Assembly: GCF_001752365.1 (NCBI RefSeq)
Contig: NZ_MEIY01000001.1
Location: forward strand, 2,100,473 to 2,164,472
From: Marinobacter sp. X15-166B
GTDB lineage: Bacteria; Pseudomonadota; Gammaproteobacteria; Pseudomonadales; Oleiphilaceae
Direction of reading: 5' to 3'
Length of the DNA stretch: 64,000 nt
Positions 26,108-35,960 of the stretch are shown here, one piece after another; positions within the stretch are counted from its first letter, which is position 1, and every line of letters starts with the position of its first letter. Made by a program: the position numbers and the translations under genes. A model generated the notes under the pieces. The model saw nothing but the letters and a program-made list of their open reading frames with translations, was not told the DNA's origin and made no database searches.

Positions 26108-27333
26108 GTACACCGGCGGCGATGGCCACGGTGACTGCGACCCTGCAGCACCTGCTGGCCAATGTGGTGCCCGGGGCTGCGGTGACCACGCAGCCTCCCA
26201 GTACCGCCCGTAACGGCGGCAACGGTGAGCAACTCAATATCTTTTTGTACAGCACTTATTACAACACCGCGTTCAGCAATGCGCCCATGCCCGGCGAGAC
26301 CCGTCACGGTGAACACGCTTACCCGCCAATGCCGTTGGTGCTGAGGTATTTGATTACCGCCTACGGCGCCAACGACGACGATATTTCCGGGCAGCAACTC
26401 ATGGGGCAGGCGATGAGCCTGCTGCACGATCATCCGTTGCTCGGCCCGACGGACATTGTCGGCATCATCCCGGACTCCAATCTGCATCAGCAAATTGAGC
26501 GCATCCGCATCACCCCGGATGTCCTGACGCTGGACGACATGTCCAAACTCTGGGCCAGTTTTCAGTCCGCCGAATACCGGCTGTCCACTGGTTATGAAGT
26601 ATCGGTGGTGTTGATCGAAAGCACCCGGGCTGGCCGGGCGCCGTTGCCGGTATTGACCAGAGGCGAGCAGGATCAGGGCGTGGATGTCGTGCCTGAGCCA
26701 TCTGCATTGCTCAGTGGGGTGCGCTACGCAAACCAAAAGCCAGGCGCGGAACTGGGTGACATCATTACCTTGCTCGGCGAGCAGCTAAGCACCGAGCATA
26801 CCCGCGTGCGCCTGCTGCACCCTCGGTTAGCCGATCCGATCGAGATTCAGCCGCAAGCCGGGTTCAATGAAACAGAAATGGACGTACAACTGCCCGCACT
26901 GGCCGACGATGCACAACTGGGCTTCAACTGGCCGGCGGGGTTTTACACTCTCAACCTGGTAAAGCAATTCCCGGACACGCCGGCCTGGTTAAGCAATCCG
27001 CTGTCCATGCCATTGTCGCCACAAATCGAGACCCTTACCCCAACCACGGCGCCCGCCGGCGATGTGGTGCTGAGTATCGAGTGCCTGCCGCAGATAAAAA
27101 CCGATCAACCGGTGGCGTTGTTATTCAGCGATCAAATTGTCGCGCCCGACGCTGTGGTGACGCCCGCAGATCCGACCGCCACCAGCACGCTCACCTTTAC
27201 GGTCCGTAACGCGGTTGCACGGGCCACGCCCTATGTGGTGCGCCTCAGGGTGGACGGAGTGGACAGTATTCCGGTCGATTTCTCCGCAGCGACGCCGCAA
27301 TTTGCAACCAATCAGCAGGTGACCATCACATGA
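26104..27333 (+). CDS. DUF4255 (Pvc16-like) tail cap/terminator protein
   Basis: A 409-residue protein. Residues 1-185 form the DUF4255/Pvc16 N-terminal domain: MATVTATLQHLLANVV, then EQLNIFLYSTYYNTAFSNA, AYPPMPLVLRYLITAYGAND and HPLLG. In Afp and PVC this protein terminates the distal end of the tube and sheath. The remaining 220 residues are beta-rich and resemble Ig/IPT-like modules. It overlaps the previous gene and the ATPase gene by ATGA. Confidence 0.9.
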   Translation: MSTPAAMATVTATLQHLLANVVPGAAVTTQPPSTARNGGNGEQLNIFLYSTYYNTAFSNAPMPGETRHGEHAYPPMPLVLRYLITAYGANDDDISGQQLMGQAMSLLHDHPLLGPTDIVGIIPDSNLHQQIERIRITPDVLTLDDMSKLWASFQSAEYRLSTGYEVSVVLIESTRAGRAPLPVLTRGEQDQGVDVVPEPSALLSGVRYANQKPGAELGDIITLLGEQLSTEHTRVRLLHPRLADPIEIQPQAGFNETEMDVQLPALADDAQLGFNWPAGFYTLNLVKQFPDTPAWLSNPLSMPLSPQIETLTPTTAPAGDVVLSIECLPQIKTDQPVALLFSDQIVAPDAVVTPADPTATSTLTFTVRNAVARATPYVVRLRVDGVDSIPVDFSAATPQFATNQQVTIT

Positions 27334-29405
27334 GTGCCCAGACCGATTGGCTCGAGCTCAATGAGCGTTACCTGGCGGCAACGGTGGCCTGGTTGCGCCT
27401 CAAATTGTTGCGGCTGGTACCGGAGTCGACAGCCGTCGCGCCATCCGACGCGTCGCCAAAAGGGGCCGCCGGCTGGTTCAGACGCAATAAAGGCGGCGAT
27501 ACCATACGGCTGCCCGGCCCCTCTGCGGACAGCGACGACGAGCAGGTGGCACAGGCGTACGAGGCCATGCACAAGCTCGAAGCCGCAGAGCCTCCGCCGG
27601 CGTTGACGTTGTTAGCCAACGCGCTGGGTTTGTCCACATTCGACCGGGAAGTGTTGGCGCTGTGCGCCGCCATGGAGCTGGACACCGGCATAGCCGATCT
27701 GTGTGCCAAAGCTCAAAATGACGGCACTAAACACTTCCCCACGTTTGCCCTGGCCTTTACATTATTCGACGACCCCGACTGGCATGCCCTGGCACCGAAT
27801 GCCCCGTTGCGCTACTGGCGCGTGCTGGAAATCAACCAGCCCGGCAGCCAACCCTTGACCAGCGCCACGCTGGGCACCGACGAACGCATCGTGAATTACC
27901 TCAAGGGGCTCAACTACCTGGACGACCGGCTGGCACCGTTACTCGACTCGATTGTGCTGCAGTCAGACCCGGATGAATTGCCGCCCTCCCAGCGGCAGGT
28001 GGTCGATCAAATCGTCGGCGGCTTAAAGGCCAGCAACGGCCAGCCCCGCCCCCCGGTGATCGAACTGTTGGGGCATGACACCGCGAGCAAGCAGATGATC
28101 GCTGCCCGGGTAACGGCGTCGCTGGCGCTCAATCTGTTTGCCATCGACCAGAAAAACATCCCCGGCCAAACCGGAGATTTTGAAACCTTTGTGCGCCTGT
28201 GGGAGCGGGAATCCCGGTTGATGCCGCTGGCTTTGTATGTTGTCGGATCCGGAGCCGAACCAGCGTTGCTCAAGCGCTTTCTGGAACGCAGCAGCGGTCT
28301 CATTTTTGTTGATGTGGAAGAAGCCGGCACACCCACCGCTCGCCACGGGATAGCCTTTGAAATCAACAAACCCACGCCGCAAGAACAGCAACAGCTCTGG
28401 CATCAGGCGCTGCAGGGCCAGCAGCACCAGTCACGGCGTCTCGCGGAGCAGTTTTCCTTCACACAAGCTGAGATCCAACGTCTTGCCACGGCGGCAACGA
28501 ACCAAACCGACGCCGGCGATAGCGCCGCCACGGGTGAATTATGGCAGGCGTGTCGCCTGGCGGCGCGCGCTGGCATGGAGCAACTCGCACAACGGATCGA
28601 TGCCAAAGCCGACTGGGACCACCTGGTGTTACCAGCAGAACAAAAGGCCCTGCTGCAGCAAATTACCGACCAGGTGGCCCAGCGTAACCGGGTCTACGAA
28701 GACTGGGGTTTTCGCGAGCAGATGAACCGGGGACTGGGCATCAACGCCTTGTTTGCCGGCGACAGCGGCACCGGTAAAACCATGGCCGCGGAGGTGATCG
28801 CCAATGCGCTGGCACTGGATCTGTACCGGATCGATTTGTCGTCCGTGGTCAGCAAGTACATCGGCGAGACCGAAAAGAACCTGCGCAAGTTATTTGATGG
28901 CGCCGAAGACAGCGGTGCGATTCTGCTGTTTGACGAAGCCGACGCTCTGTTTGGCAAACGCAGCGAAGTGAAGGACAGCCACGACCGTTACGCCAATATC
29001 GAAATCAATTATTTGTTACAGCGGATGGAAGGCTACCGGGGCCTGGCGATTCTGGCCACCAACATGAAAAACGCCCTCGATAAAGCCTTTGTGCGACGGC
29101 TGCGTTTTATCGTGGATTTCCCGTTTCCGGGTATCGAACAACGGGCCGAAATCTGGCAGAAGGTGTTTCCACCGCAAACGCCGGTCAGTGACCACCTCGA
29201 TTTTCAGCGTCTGGCCAAACTGAGCCTGACCGGCGGCAATATTCACAACGTGGCCCTGAACGCCGCATTTCTGGCGGCACAGCACGGCGGCCAGATCACC
29301 ATGCCGCTGATTCTGAATGCTGCGCGCACCGAATACCAAAAACTGGAACGGCCCGCCAAAGAGTCGGATTTTCGCTGGCAGGGACCGACGGGGGTGGTGC
29401 TGTGA
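27330..29405 (+). CDS. AAA+ ATPase of the injection system (Afp15-like)
   Basis: A 691-residue protein with one complete AAA+ module in its C-terminal third: Walker A GDSGTGKT (477-484), Walker B ILLFDEADALFGKRS (D535, E536), sensor LAILATNMKNALD, and arginine-finger region FVRRLRFIVDFPFPG. The N-terminal ~450 residues are a family-specific extension, partly a degenerate second ATPase. Afp15/Pvc15 ATPases are needed for assembly of extracellular injection systems and differ from ClpV of type VI systems. It follows the DUF4255 gene in ATGA overlap. Confidence 0.94.
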   Translation: MSAQTDWLELNERYLAATVAWLRLKLLRLVPESTAVAPSDASPKGAAGWFRRNKGGDTIRLPGPSADSDDEQVAQAYEAMHKLEAAEPPPALTLLANALGLSTFDREVLALCAAMELDTGIADLCAKAQNDGTKHFPTFALAFTLFDDPDWHALAPNAPLRYWRVLEINQPGSQPLTSATLGTDERIVNYLKGLNYLDDRLAPLLDSIVLQSDPDELPPSQRQVVDQIVGGLKASNGQPRPPVIELLGHDTASKQMIAARVTASLALNLFAIDQKNIPGQTGDFETFVRLWERESRLMPLALYVVGSGAEPALLKRFLERSSGLIFVDVEEAGTPTARHGIAFEINKPTPQEQQQLWHQALQGQQHQSRRLAEQFSFTQAEIQRLATAATNQTDAGDSAATGELWQACRLAARAGMEQLAQRIDAKADWDHLVLPAEQKALLQQITDQVAQRNRVYEDWGFREQMNRGLGINALFAGDSGTGKTMAAEVIANALALDLYRIDLSSVVSKYIGETEKNLRKLFDGAEDSGAILLFDEADALFGKRSEVKDSHDRYANIEINYLLQRMEGYRGLAILATNMKNALDKAFVRRLRFIVDFPFPGIEQRAEIWQKVFPPQTPVSDHLDFQRLAKLSLTGGNIHNVALNAAFLAAQHGGQITMPLILNAARTEYQKLERPAKESDFRWQGPTGVVL

Positions 29406-29659
29406 ACATCAATTTACACATCGAGCGCCTGATCGTGGACGACGTCGGCATTCAGCCACAGCAGAGCGACGCATTGACGGCGGCCGTGGTAGCGGCGTTG
29501 CGGCAGCAAATAGTCGCTCAGGGCGTTGGCCCCGGGATGCTGTCGGGAGAGAGTCGCGCCGCCGTTAGCGGTGGGTCAATTGCAATGCAACACAGCGAGG
29601 GGGTGGCCAGCCTGGGCCGGCAAATTGGCGATGCTGTTTATCGAGGTATTGGGAGATGA
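29402..29659 (+). CDS. Small conserved CIS-locus protein
   Basis: An 85-residue protein starting with GTG that overlaps the ATPase stop (GTGA). The N-terminus MNINLHIERLIVDDVGIQPQ followed by a helix (SDALTAAVVAALRQQIVAQG) looks like small proteins encoded beside injection-system ATPases. No signal peptide. The function is unknown; it overlaps the first DUF4157 gene by ATGA, which suggests that it is made in step with that protein. Confidence 0.7.
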   Translation: MNINLHIERLIVDDVGIQPQQSDALTAAVVAALRQQIVAQGVGPGMLSGESRAAVSGGSIAMQHSEGVASLGRQIGDAVYRGIGR

Positions 29660-31656
29660 ATTTGGAACGTTGGGCCCCAGAAAAAATTGCAGCGCCAGCC
29701 AGTGATTCACGGGCTGGCGGAATTTTACAGCGCAGGTGTGCCTGTGGAAATCATATTACGGCGAGTGAGAAGTGTGGTTCGTGTTCCAACGGAAAATTAA
29801 TGGCCAATTCTGCTCCAACTCGATTTCCACCCGACGCGCCGTCATCGAAGAATCGAACCGGTATGCCTGATTTGCTCAAGGCGGGACTAGAGGCGTTGTC
29901 GGGAAGAGATCTCTCTGGAGTTCGCGTTCATGTCAACTCTTCCAAACCGGCGCAATTCAATGCGTTGGCTTATACCCAGGGGCAGGACATCTACGTGAGA
30001 TCTGGTTATGAGAATCACCTTCCGCATGAAGGTTGGCATACCGTGCAACAGAAGCAGGGGCGTGTGAAACCGACGCTGCAGGCGAGAGGTGTGTCGATTA
30101 ATGATGATAACAGCTTGGAACGAGAAGCGGATGTGATGGGAGCCAAGGCGTTACAGATGACGCCATCTGAACAGACAACATGGGGGGCAAGTTATAGGAG
30201 ATCGGCGCCGTTACATTGGGACACGGATATGCAGAGCGAATCAGCGGTACCTCAGCTTATTCAACGTAAAGAAAATGATGGCGAGGACACTGATGTAGCC
30301 GGTGTCGTTGATTCAGTGATCAAGGCGATGGAGGAGACAAGTGATATTGCCGGGGTCAGCAACGTCGACAAAGCCTTCAATATACTTAATCAACACTCGT
30401 TACCTTACCTGCTCCGAGTATTGTCGGGGGTGTTTCAGCGAGGATATTTTCATGGCCTGCTTGGCTATCTTGCTCCGGGTACCTTAGCCAGCGATAAAGT
30501 CATCGTTGCCATTCGTGTAACTCAGTGCCAAAAAGATCCTGCAAGCCTGTCACTTGCCGGTATCCATGAAGCCGAAAAGCTGCTCAAAACCCTGAGTGAA
30601 TCACTTTCATCAGATCAACTGGAACCGATGCTTGATTGTCTCGAGCAGGAACGTCCCCGGGCTGAAATAAGACGTGAGCGTCTTGTATCCCGGACCCATC
30701 AAGGCCCAAAAACATTAAAAGAGGGCACGATGGATTGGTGGTTGATTCCAATGAAATACCCCGATGGCTTCAAGGGTGAGGCCTCGGCGCGGGTCCAGAT
30801 TATGTTCACCCCCAAAAAGGCCGATCAAAACAAAACCATCACCTTTCTGCAAACAGTGCTTTCGAAGCGGACTGCATCGACTGATGATAGCACCGCCTTA
30901 CTCGATATTGGCCAAAACAGACCCTTCGATCCGTTCTACGGTGCCGACTTTTCAGGTAAAGATAAGAAATGGATTCCTGAATCGGCGCCTGGCAAGTATA
31001 AAAATGCCCCCAGCAGCGCCGCCGATCCAACGGCCTATTTATACGATCAGCCATCGGTGTCTCCCGGTCAGACAAAGAGCTTCGAAACGGTGGCGGTGGT
31101 ATTAGAAACCGCACAAATACTGGGTGCGTTGAAATGGACCGTCATTGGAGGCAAGAGTAAGGGCACGGTGAAAGGGGGCGAAAAGAAAGATTGTACCGAC
31201 ACACCATCGGCCGACTTTAATGTCGCCGTTGAGCGTTTTTACGCCACGCCAGAGCCAGGCAAAAAGTCATCATTCGGCGGACCAGGCGCAGAGCATTACG
31301 CAGCGATCCTTGAAGGATTCACAACCAATAAAGCTGAACTGACCGCAGCCCACAAGGCGCAACTCGATGAAATTGCGAAGCGGTTCAAAGAGAAAAAATG
31401 GTTATCGAAGTGGTCTGTTGAAGTAGGTGGTTTTGCCGACGCTGGTGAAACTGACCCCTTTGCTATCTCACAGCAACGCGCCGACAAGGTCAAACGTTAC
31501 CTTATCGACAAAGGCGTCAATGAATACTATCTCGACAAAGATGTTAAAAAACAGAATATTGCTGCGTTTGGGCTGGGCTCGACCTGGGCGCGTTATACAC
31601 CCGGCCCGCAGGAAAACCGCAATCGCCGGGTGCAGGTCTTACTTTATCCAAGATAG
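29656..31656 (+). CDS. DUF4157 protein 1 with C-terminal OmpA-like domain
   Basis: A 666-residue protein. The leader ends in [10 protein letters not shown] with cysteines at 28, 30, 40 and 43. Residues about 70-160 are a DUF4157 domain with HEGWH (H124, E125, H128) followed by TVQQKQGR, then [13 protein letters not shown]. Residues about 200-530 have no family I recognise. Residues about 540-666 resemble an OmpA/MotB-like domain: [46 protein letters not shown] and [11 protein letters not shown]. It has no export signal. DUF4157 proteins are frequent companions of extracellular injection systems and are thought to be cargo or associated proteins. Confidence 0.82.
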   Translation: MNLERWAPEKIAAPASDSRAGGILQRRCACGNHITASEKCGSCSNGKLMANSAPTRFPPDAPSSKNRTGMPDLLKAGLEALSGRDLSGVRVHVNSSKPAQFNALAYTQGQDIYVRSGYENHLPHEGWHTVQQKQGRVKPTLQARGVSINDDNSLEREADVMGAKALQMTPSEQTTWGASYRRSAPLHWDTDMQSESAVPQLIQRKENDGEDTDVAGVVDSVIKAMEETSDIAGVSNVDKAFNILNQHSLPYLLRVLSGVFQRGYFHGLLGYLAPGTLASDKVIVAIRVTQCQKDPASLSLAGIHEAEKLLKTLSESLSSDQLEPMLDCLEQERPRAEIRRERLVSRTHQGPKTLKEGTMDWWLIPMKYPDGFKGEASARVQIMFTPKKADQNKTITFLQTVLSKRTASTDDSTALLDIGQNRPFDPFYGADFSGKDKKWIPESAPGKYKNAPSSAADPTAYLYDQPSVSPGQTKSFETVAVVLETAQILGALKWTVIGGKSKGTVKGGEKKDCTDTPSADFNVAVERFYATPEPGKKSSFGGPGAEHYAAILEGFTTNKAELTAAHKAQLDEIAKRFKEKKWLSKWSVEVGGFADAGETDPFAISQQRADKVKRYLIDKGVNEYYLDKDVKKQNIAAFGLGSTWARYTPGPQENRNRRVQVLLYPR

Positions 31657-31734
31657 GGCAAGCAATAACAGGAGCAAATCTTTGATGCAGAGAAATAAGG
31701 TCGGCGCCAACTTGTTGAAAACTGGGACCTGACA

Positions 31735-33600
31735 ATGAAATTCAATGTCATTACAGCCACAGGTAATCGATTGCACGACATATCTTCAGTCACAGGGTCT
31801 GTGTTGCAACGCAAGTGTGCCTGTGGCCAGCATACGCCAGGCGGCGGCCAGTGCGCAGCCTGTGCAGACAAGGGAAAGCACCGGCAACCGTTGCAGACCA
31901 AGCTGAAAATTGGCGCCGCCAATGATCGCTACGAGCAGGAGGCGGACCGGGTTGCGGACCAAGTAATGGCGATGACAGGGCGTTCTGTCGTTAGCGCTGC
32001 ACCACCGCGTATTCAGAGGCTTACGGAACAACCGACAGGGCAGCCAGGTGCTGGAGCACCCACCAGCGTTGATCGCGTTCTTGCCAGTCCCGGCAGGCCT
32101 TTGGAACCCTCGTTACGCCAGGACATGGGGCAACGTTTCGGCTATGACTTTTCTCAAGTGCGCGTCCATTCCGATTCGGCTGCTGAACAGTCTGCCCGCG
32201 ATGTGAGTGCCTATGCCTACACCGCAGGTCACAATGTCGTGTTTGGTAAAGGCAGGTTTTCACCGGGCACGTATGAGGGACGGCGGTTAATTGCACACGA
32301 ACTAACGCACGTAGTTCAACAAAGGAACGGCCATTCAAATGCGATACAAAGGGCGCATGTTTGCGAGAATGATCCTGCCACAGCTCCTGCGATAGGGTGT
32401 GATATAGCGACTTCGACCCCTCTTGGCCCCACCCTTGATGTCCTGTTTACTGTTGGAGATGATTCTTTAAGTGGAAGTGATGTAGCTGCTCTACAGAATT
32501 TAGTTCAAAACTGGCACCTTGCTGGCGGTACTGATGCTGTGCGAGTAGATGGATTTGCCAGTTGTGATGGCTCCCCCAGCACTAACTGGCCGCTTTCTTG
32601 CAAACGAGCTCTTGCGGTTGCTCATGAGTTAATACATCCATCTAATCCAGCGTTGCAAGGGATTGATGCTGCTTTTATTGATATTTTCGCTAATGGAGAA
32701 ACCGACCAGTTTTCAACAGGCTTGGGCCCAAATAGAGTGACGAAGGTAACGCTCCTCGCTGCACCTCCGCCTCCAGTACCAGCGACTGGCGCCGTTTTTT
32801 CGGAGTCCCCCGCACAACGATTTGCCGGCTACGACGATTCCGTTACACCCAATTTTCAGGTGGTGCCCGTGGGTGAACGCAGAATCGCGGATGTAACGAC
32901 AACCCCTGCGGGTGCAATAGCCACATTCGTATCAAAAAACTCAGCAATTGCCACCGTTAGCCCAACGGCTACTGGCATAGAAACGACGGGTGTTGCGGAC
33001 GGAAACACAACCGTTGAAGCCAGGCAAGGCGCTACGGTGCTAGATACATTACGAATCGAAGTAAAAGACCAAAGATCCATTACGGTTGACTACCATTTTA
33101 TGAGCGATACAGCTCGTCCGGCTTTCTTGCTCATCCCAGCAAGCCCAAGTCACGCAACTACACGGGCGGTGGGATCAGTACCTGCCATGACAGCGGAATT
33201 GAACAGGGTCTGGCAACGACAGGCTAACGTTCAGTTCACGACCGGAACGATCGACTCCCCGAAAATACCCGGTAACCTCGGTGCACAGATTGTTGGGGCC
33301 AACACTGCCGCACCGGAGTGGAAGCAGGTAGTTGCATTTGGTACGGGCGGAGACTGGAATGTTTTCCTCGTGTGGGAGTTCGAATTGGTCGCTTCGGCGG
33401 GAGTCGATGCGGTTGGTGGAGGAACAGCCGCGGGCGACACGTTACTTGAAGATAGTACATGTAACCTATCCCTTTCCCATGAAGCAGGGCACCACCTCAG
33501 TGGAGCCACTCTTCCTCACACCGCTGCGACGATCATGGCTGGTTGTGGGTCCATAACTGAGAGGGTGCGGAAAGCCGAAGCTGATGCCGCCAATCCGTAA
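31735..33600 (+). CDS. DUF4157 protein 2 with OmpA-like, Ig-like and metzincin-like domains
   Basis: A 621-residue protein, a candidate particle payload. The leader carries cysteines at 28, 30, 40 and 43, followed by LQTKLKIGAANDRYEQEADR. The DUF4157 domain (residues about 110-200) has HELTH (188-192) and VVQQRNG. An OmpA-like segment follows (VRVDGFASCDGSPSTNWPLS to LGPNRVTKV, about 240-345), then a BIg-like stretch (about 380-445). The end carries HEAGH (H582, E583, H586) with a further histidine H595 and the Met-turn-like TIM (M601), like a metzincin protease, though the spacing to the third histidine is longer than the classic HExxHxxGxxH. The G+C of bases 32340-33100 is well below the flanking genes. 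Confidence 0.8.
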   Translation: MKFNVITATGNRLHDISSVTGSVLQRKCACGQHTPGGGQCAACADKGKHRQPLQTKLKIGAANDRYEQEADRVADQVMAMTGRSVVSAAPPRIQRLTEQPTGQPGAGAPTSVDRVLASPGRPLEPSLRQDMGQRFGYDFSQVRVHSDSAAEQSARDVSAYAYTAGHNVVFGKGRFSPGTYEGRRLIAHELTHVVQQRNGHSNAIQRAHVCENDPATAPAIGCDIATSTPLGPTLDVLFTVGDDSLSGSDVAALQNLVQNWHLAGGTDAVRVDGFASCDGSPSTNWPLSCKRALAVAHELIHPSNPALQGIDAAFIDIFANGETDQFSTGLGPNRVTKVTLLAAPPPPVPATGAVFSESPAQRFAGYDDSVTPNFQVVPVGERRIADVTTTPAGAIATFVSKNSAIATVSPTATGIETTGVADGNTTVEARQGATVLDTLRIEVKDQRSITVDYHFMSDTARPAFLLIPASPSHATTRAVGSVPAMTAELNRVWQRQANVQFTTGTIDSPKIPGNLGAQIVGANTAAPEWKQVVAFGTGGDWNVFLVWEFELVASAGVDAVGGGTAAGDTLLEDSTCNLSLSHEAGHHLSGATLPHTAATIMAGCGSITERVRKAEADAANP

Positions 33601-33639
33601 AGGAGTCGACGTCTATTGGTTGGAATAGAGGACCAGGAG

Positions 33640-35202
33640 ATGACGCAGAAAGGCATTGCCCATATGCGCAGCAGGATGCACGAAGCGCCTCCGATGGCAG
33701 GTCGCATACTGCAACGCAAGTGTGCCTGCGGCGAGCATACCTCGGGCGGTGGCGAGTGCGCGGCCTGTGTGAATCATGAAAAGCCCAGGCAACCGCTGCA
33801 GACCAAACTGCACATCGGTGCAGCCAATGACAACTATGAATCAGAAGCTGATCGTGTTGCAGATGAGGTAGTCAGTATGCAGCAACCGGTTGCTTGCGAA
33901 AGGAATACCTATCTTCAAGCCAGGCCTGTCATGCAACGGCGCAGCGCCCAAAGCGAGGGCTCAGCAACTGACGTGCCAGCGATTGTGCAAGAAGTGCTGG
34001 CTTCTTCGGGGCGCGCCCTGGACTCGGCGACAAGAGCATACATGGAGCCGCGCTTTGGTCATGATTTCAGTCAGGTAAGGATTCACGACGATTGGAGAGC
34101 AGGAGAGTCAGCAAACGCCGTGAATGCGACAGCCTACACAGTTGGGCAGGATGTTGTTTTTCAATCCGGATCATACAACCCCGGTTCAACTGCCGGGAGA
34201 AGGTTGTTGGCACATGAGCTGGTGCATACTGTACAGCAGGGCTCAGCGTCCGTCGGATTGTCGCGAGAGACGATTCAGAGAGTCGCAGAGGCTCCCGATG
34301 ATGAACGCGGTGAGGCGTTGGCCAAGGCCTCCCGCTTTGAGGGCATTCTCAAACGCTGGGCCCTGAGGCTCAAACGGAGTGGGGCGGTGATGCGCTGGAT
34401 CACGCGTCTCGACGAAGGAAAGATACTGGCGCTACGTCGACTTAGAGTCAGGCGAGCGCGCCGCGTTGTCCTGCTTGCCTCACAAAGTCCGGATCTGAAA
34501 GCGGAGTTGGAGGACGGGTTTCTGGCACAACTGGCCCGGTTTGTCAGCGTTGCCGGGGCACAACCCACGAGCATTGATGAAAAGGACGCCCTCGAAGAGT
34601 CGGATGCAGCGACGCCGTCATCCGGTCCAGCAGAGACTCCAGCCGATACAGCCGAGACGCTCGCACAAAACCTGCAAACTGATTTCAATTTGGGGCCTAT
34701 TATCAGCGAAATATTCAATGAGGAATGGACCGTTGATGAGCTCGCCGTACTCAGAAATGCTTTGGAACACGTACCTGCAAGGGATCACGATGCTTTGTCT
34801 GGTATGGGGGTGCGTAAGCTTTTGACCATTGCAGGGGGCGACCATGACACGGTCACGGGGGCAGAGCATTTTTGCGATCCGGCAGCAGCCAACTCCCGAA
34901 TGGACATTACTCAGGGTGTGTTGGGTAATGGAAATGTTGGCGTGATATTGCATGAAGTCGGGCACGCGGTGAGCTGCATTGATCCCGATGCCCTCGTCCG
35001 ATTCCAGAGATTAATTGACGATAACCGACAGCTAAGGGACGCGGGGTTCATCAACGCTATCGGTACGTGCCCGCTGCAAAATTGCGTTGCGAACCTGGTT
35101 GAATTCTTTGCAGAGGCCTACCGGGAATGGCTTCTTAACAGCGCTCAAATACGGCGCAATCAAAATTTACAGGATTTTTTTGACCACGGGAATTATCGGT
35201 AA
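33640..35202 (+). CDS. DUF4157 protein 3 with C-terminal gluzincin-like domain
   Basis: A 520-residue protein, a candidate protease payload. The ATG at 33640 (AGAGGA seven bases before) is chosen over a TTG at 33616 because it puts the four cysteines at 28, 30, 40 and 43, the same as in the two preceding paralogues. The DUF4157 domain has HELVH (192-196) and TVQQ. A middle region is helical and Arg-rich, then Glu/Ala/Pro-rich. The C-terminal ~110 residues hold a second zinc motif HEVGH (438-442) and, 46 residues later, EFFAEAYREW (488-497), the HExxH...ExxxE arrangement of gluzincins such as the anthrax lethal factor-like family. No export signal. Confidence 0.8.
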   Translation: MTQKGIAHMRSRMHEAPPMAGRILQRKCACGEHTSGGGECAACVNHEKPRQPLQTKLHIGAANDNYESEADRVADEVVSMQQPVACERNTYLQARPVMQRRSAQSEGSATDVPAIVQEVLASSGRALDSATRAYMEPRFGHDFSQVRIHDDWRAGESANAVNATAYTVGQDVVFQSGSYNPGSTAGRRLLAHELVHTVQQGSASVGLSRETIQRVAEAPDDERGEALAKASRFEGILKRWALRLKRSGAVMRWITRLDEGKILALRRLRVRRARRVVLLASQSPDLKAELEDGFLAQLARFVSVAGAQPTSIDEKDALEESDAATPSSGPAETPADTAETLAQNLQTDFNLGPIISEIFNEEWTVDELAVLRNALEHVPARDHDALSGMGVRKLLTIAGGDHDTVTGAEHFCDPAAANSRMDITQGVLGNGNVGVILHEVGHAVSCIDPDALVRFQRLIDDNRQLRDAGFINAIGTCPLQNCVANLVEFFAEAYREWLLNSAQIRRNQNLQDFFDHGNYR

Positions 35203-35312
35203 ATCCACAACGCCGATGAAGTGAGGCTCGATTGATAGAAGGAGAGTAGCAGGTACAGAACTGCTGGAGTGGGAAACCTGTAACAACGGCCTGACCGCCA
35301 GGGGGGAACACC

Positions 35313-35960
35313 ATGACAACTTTTCCAGGATCCCCGCGCCTGATCAAAGGCGCTCTGGTAGGGGTGGATATCGTCAATCCACTGGCCAGCGTGGTGGTGT
35401 TTCAATACAACCCCGGCACCATGACCCGCCGTCTGGAAGCACGCGCCGCGGGTGGTGACGGCGACCCGGGCGAGGCCACGCGCCTGACCGGACCGCCTAA
35501 GGAAACCATCACCCTCAGCGTCGAAATAGACGCCGCCGATCAACTGGCAGAGGCCAACCCCCTGGCCACCGGGATGGGCATTTACCCCAGCCTGTCCGCC
35601 CTGGAAATGATGCTGTACCCCAAGTCGGCCGCGGTAATTGCCAACACCGTGCTGTCGCTCATTGGCAGCATCGAAATCTTGCCCGTAGAAGGCCCCTTCG
35701 TACTCTTCGCCTGGGGCGCGAACCGGGTTCTGCCGGTGCGGATCAGCAGTTTCAGCATCACCGAAGAAGCCTACGATCCACTGTTAAACCCGATTCTGGC
35801 CAAAGTCGAATTGTCGTTGACGGTGCTGAGTTATCAGGATTTCAGCGTGCTGCATCCGGGGCACAGTCTGTTCCTCGCCCATCAGCTGGCCAAGGAAGTG
35901 ATGGCCACCCTGAATGTGGTGAACAGCGCCGAGAATATTGTGTCGGGGTTACAACTATGA
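35313..35960 (+). CDS. Tube-spike adaptor (Afp7-like CIS tube protein)
   Basis: A 215-residue protein related to the N-terminal domain of Afp7/Pvc7, which links the spike to the first tube ring. The family pattern is VVVFQYNPGTMTRRLEARAA, PPKETITLSVEIDAADQL, GPFVLFAWGANRVLPVRISSFSITEEAYDPLLNPI and LTVLSYQD. Afp7 carries a LysM domain at its C-terminus; here that part is a separate gene immediately downstream, which overlaps the stop (ATGA). The 110 bases before it hold no clear promoter. Confidence 0.88.
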   Translation: MTTFPGSPRLIKGALVGVDIVNPLASVVVFQYNPGTMTRRLEARAAGGDGDPGEATRLTGPPKETITLSVEIDAADQLAEANPLATGMGIYPSLSALEMMLYPKSAAVIANTVLSLIGSIEILPVEGPFVLFAWGANRVLPVRISSFSITEEAYDPLLNPILAKVELSLTVLSYQDFSVLHPGHSLFLAHQLAKEVMATLNVVNSAENIVSGLQL

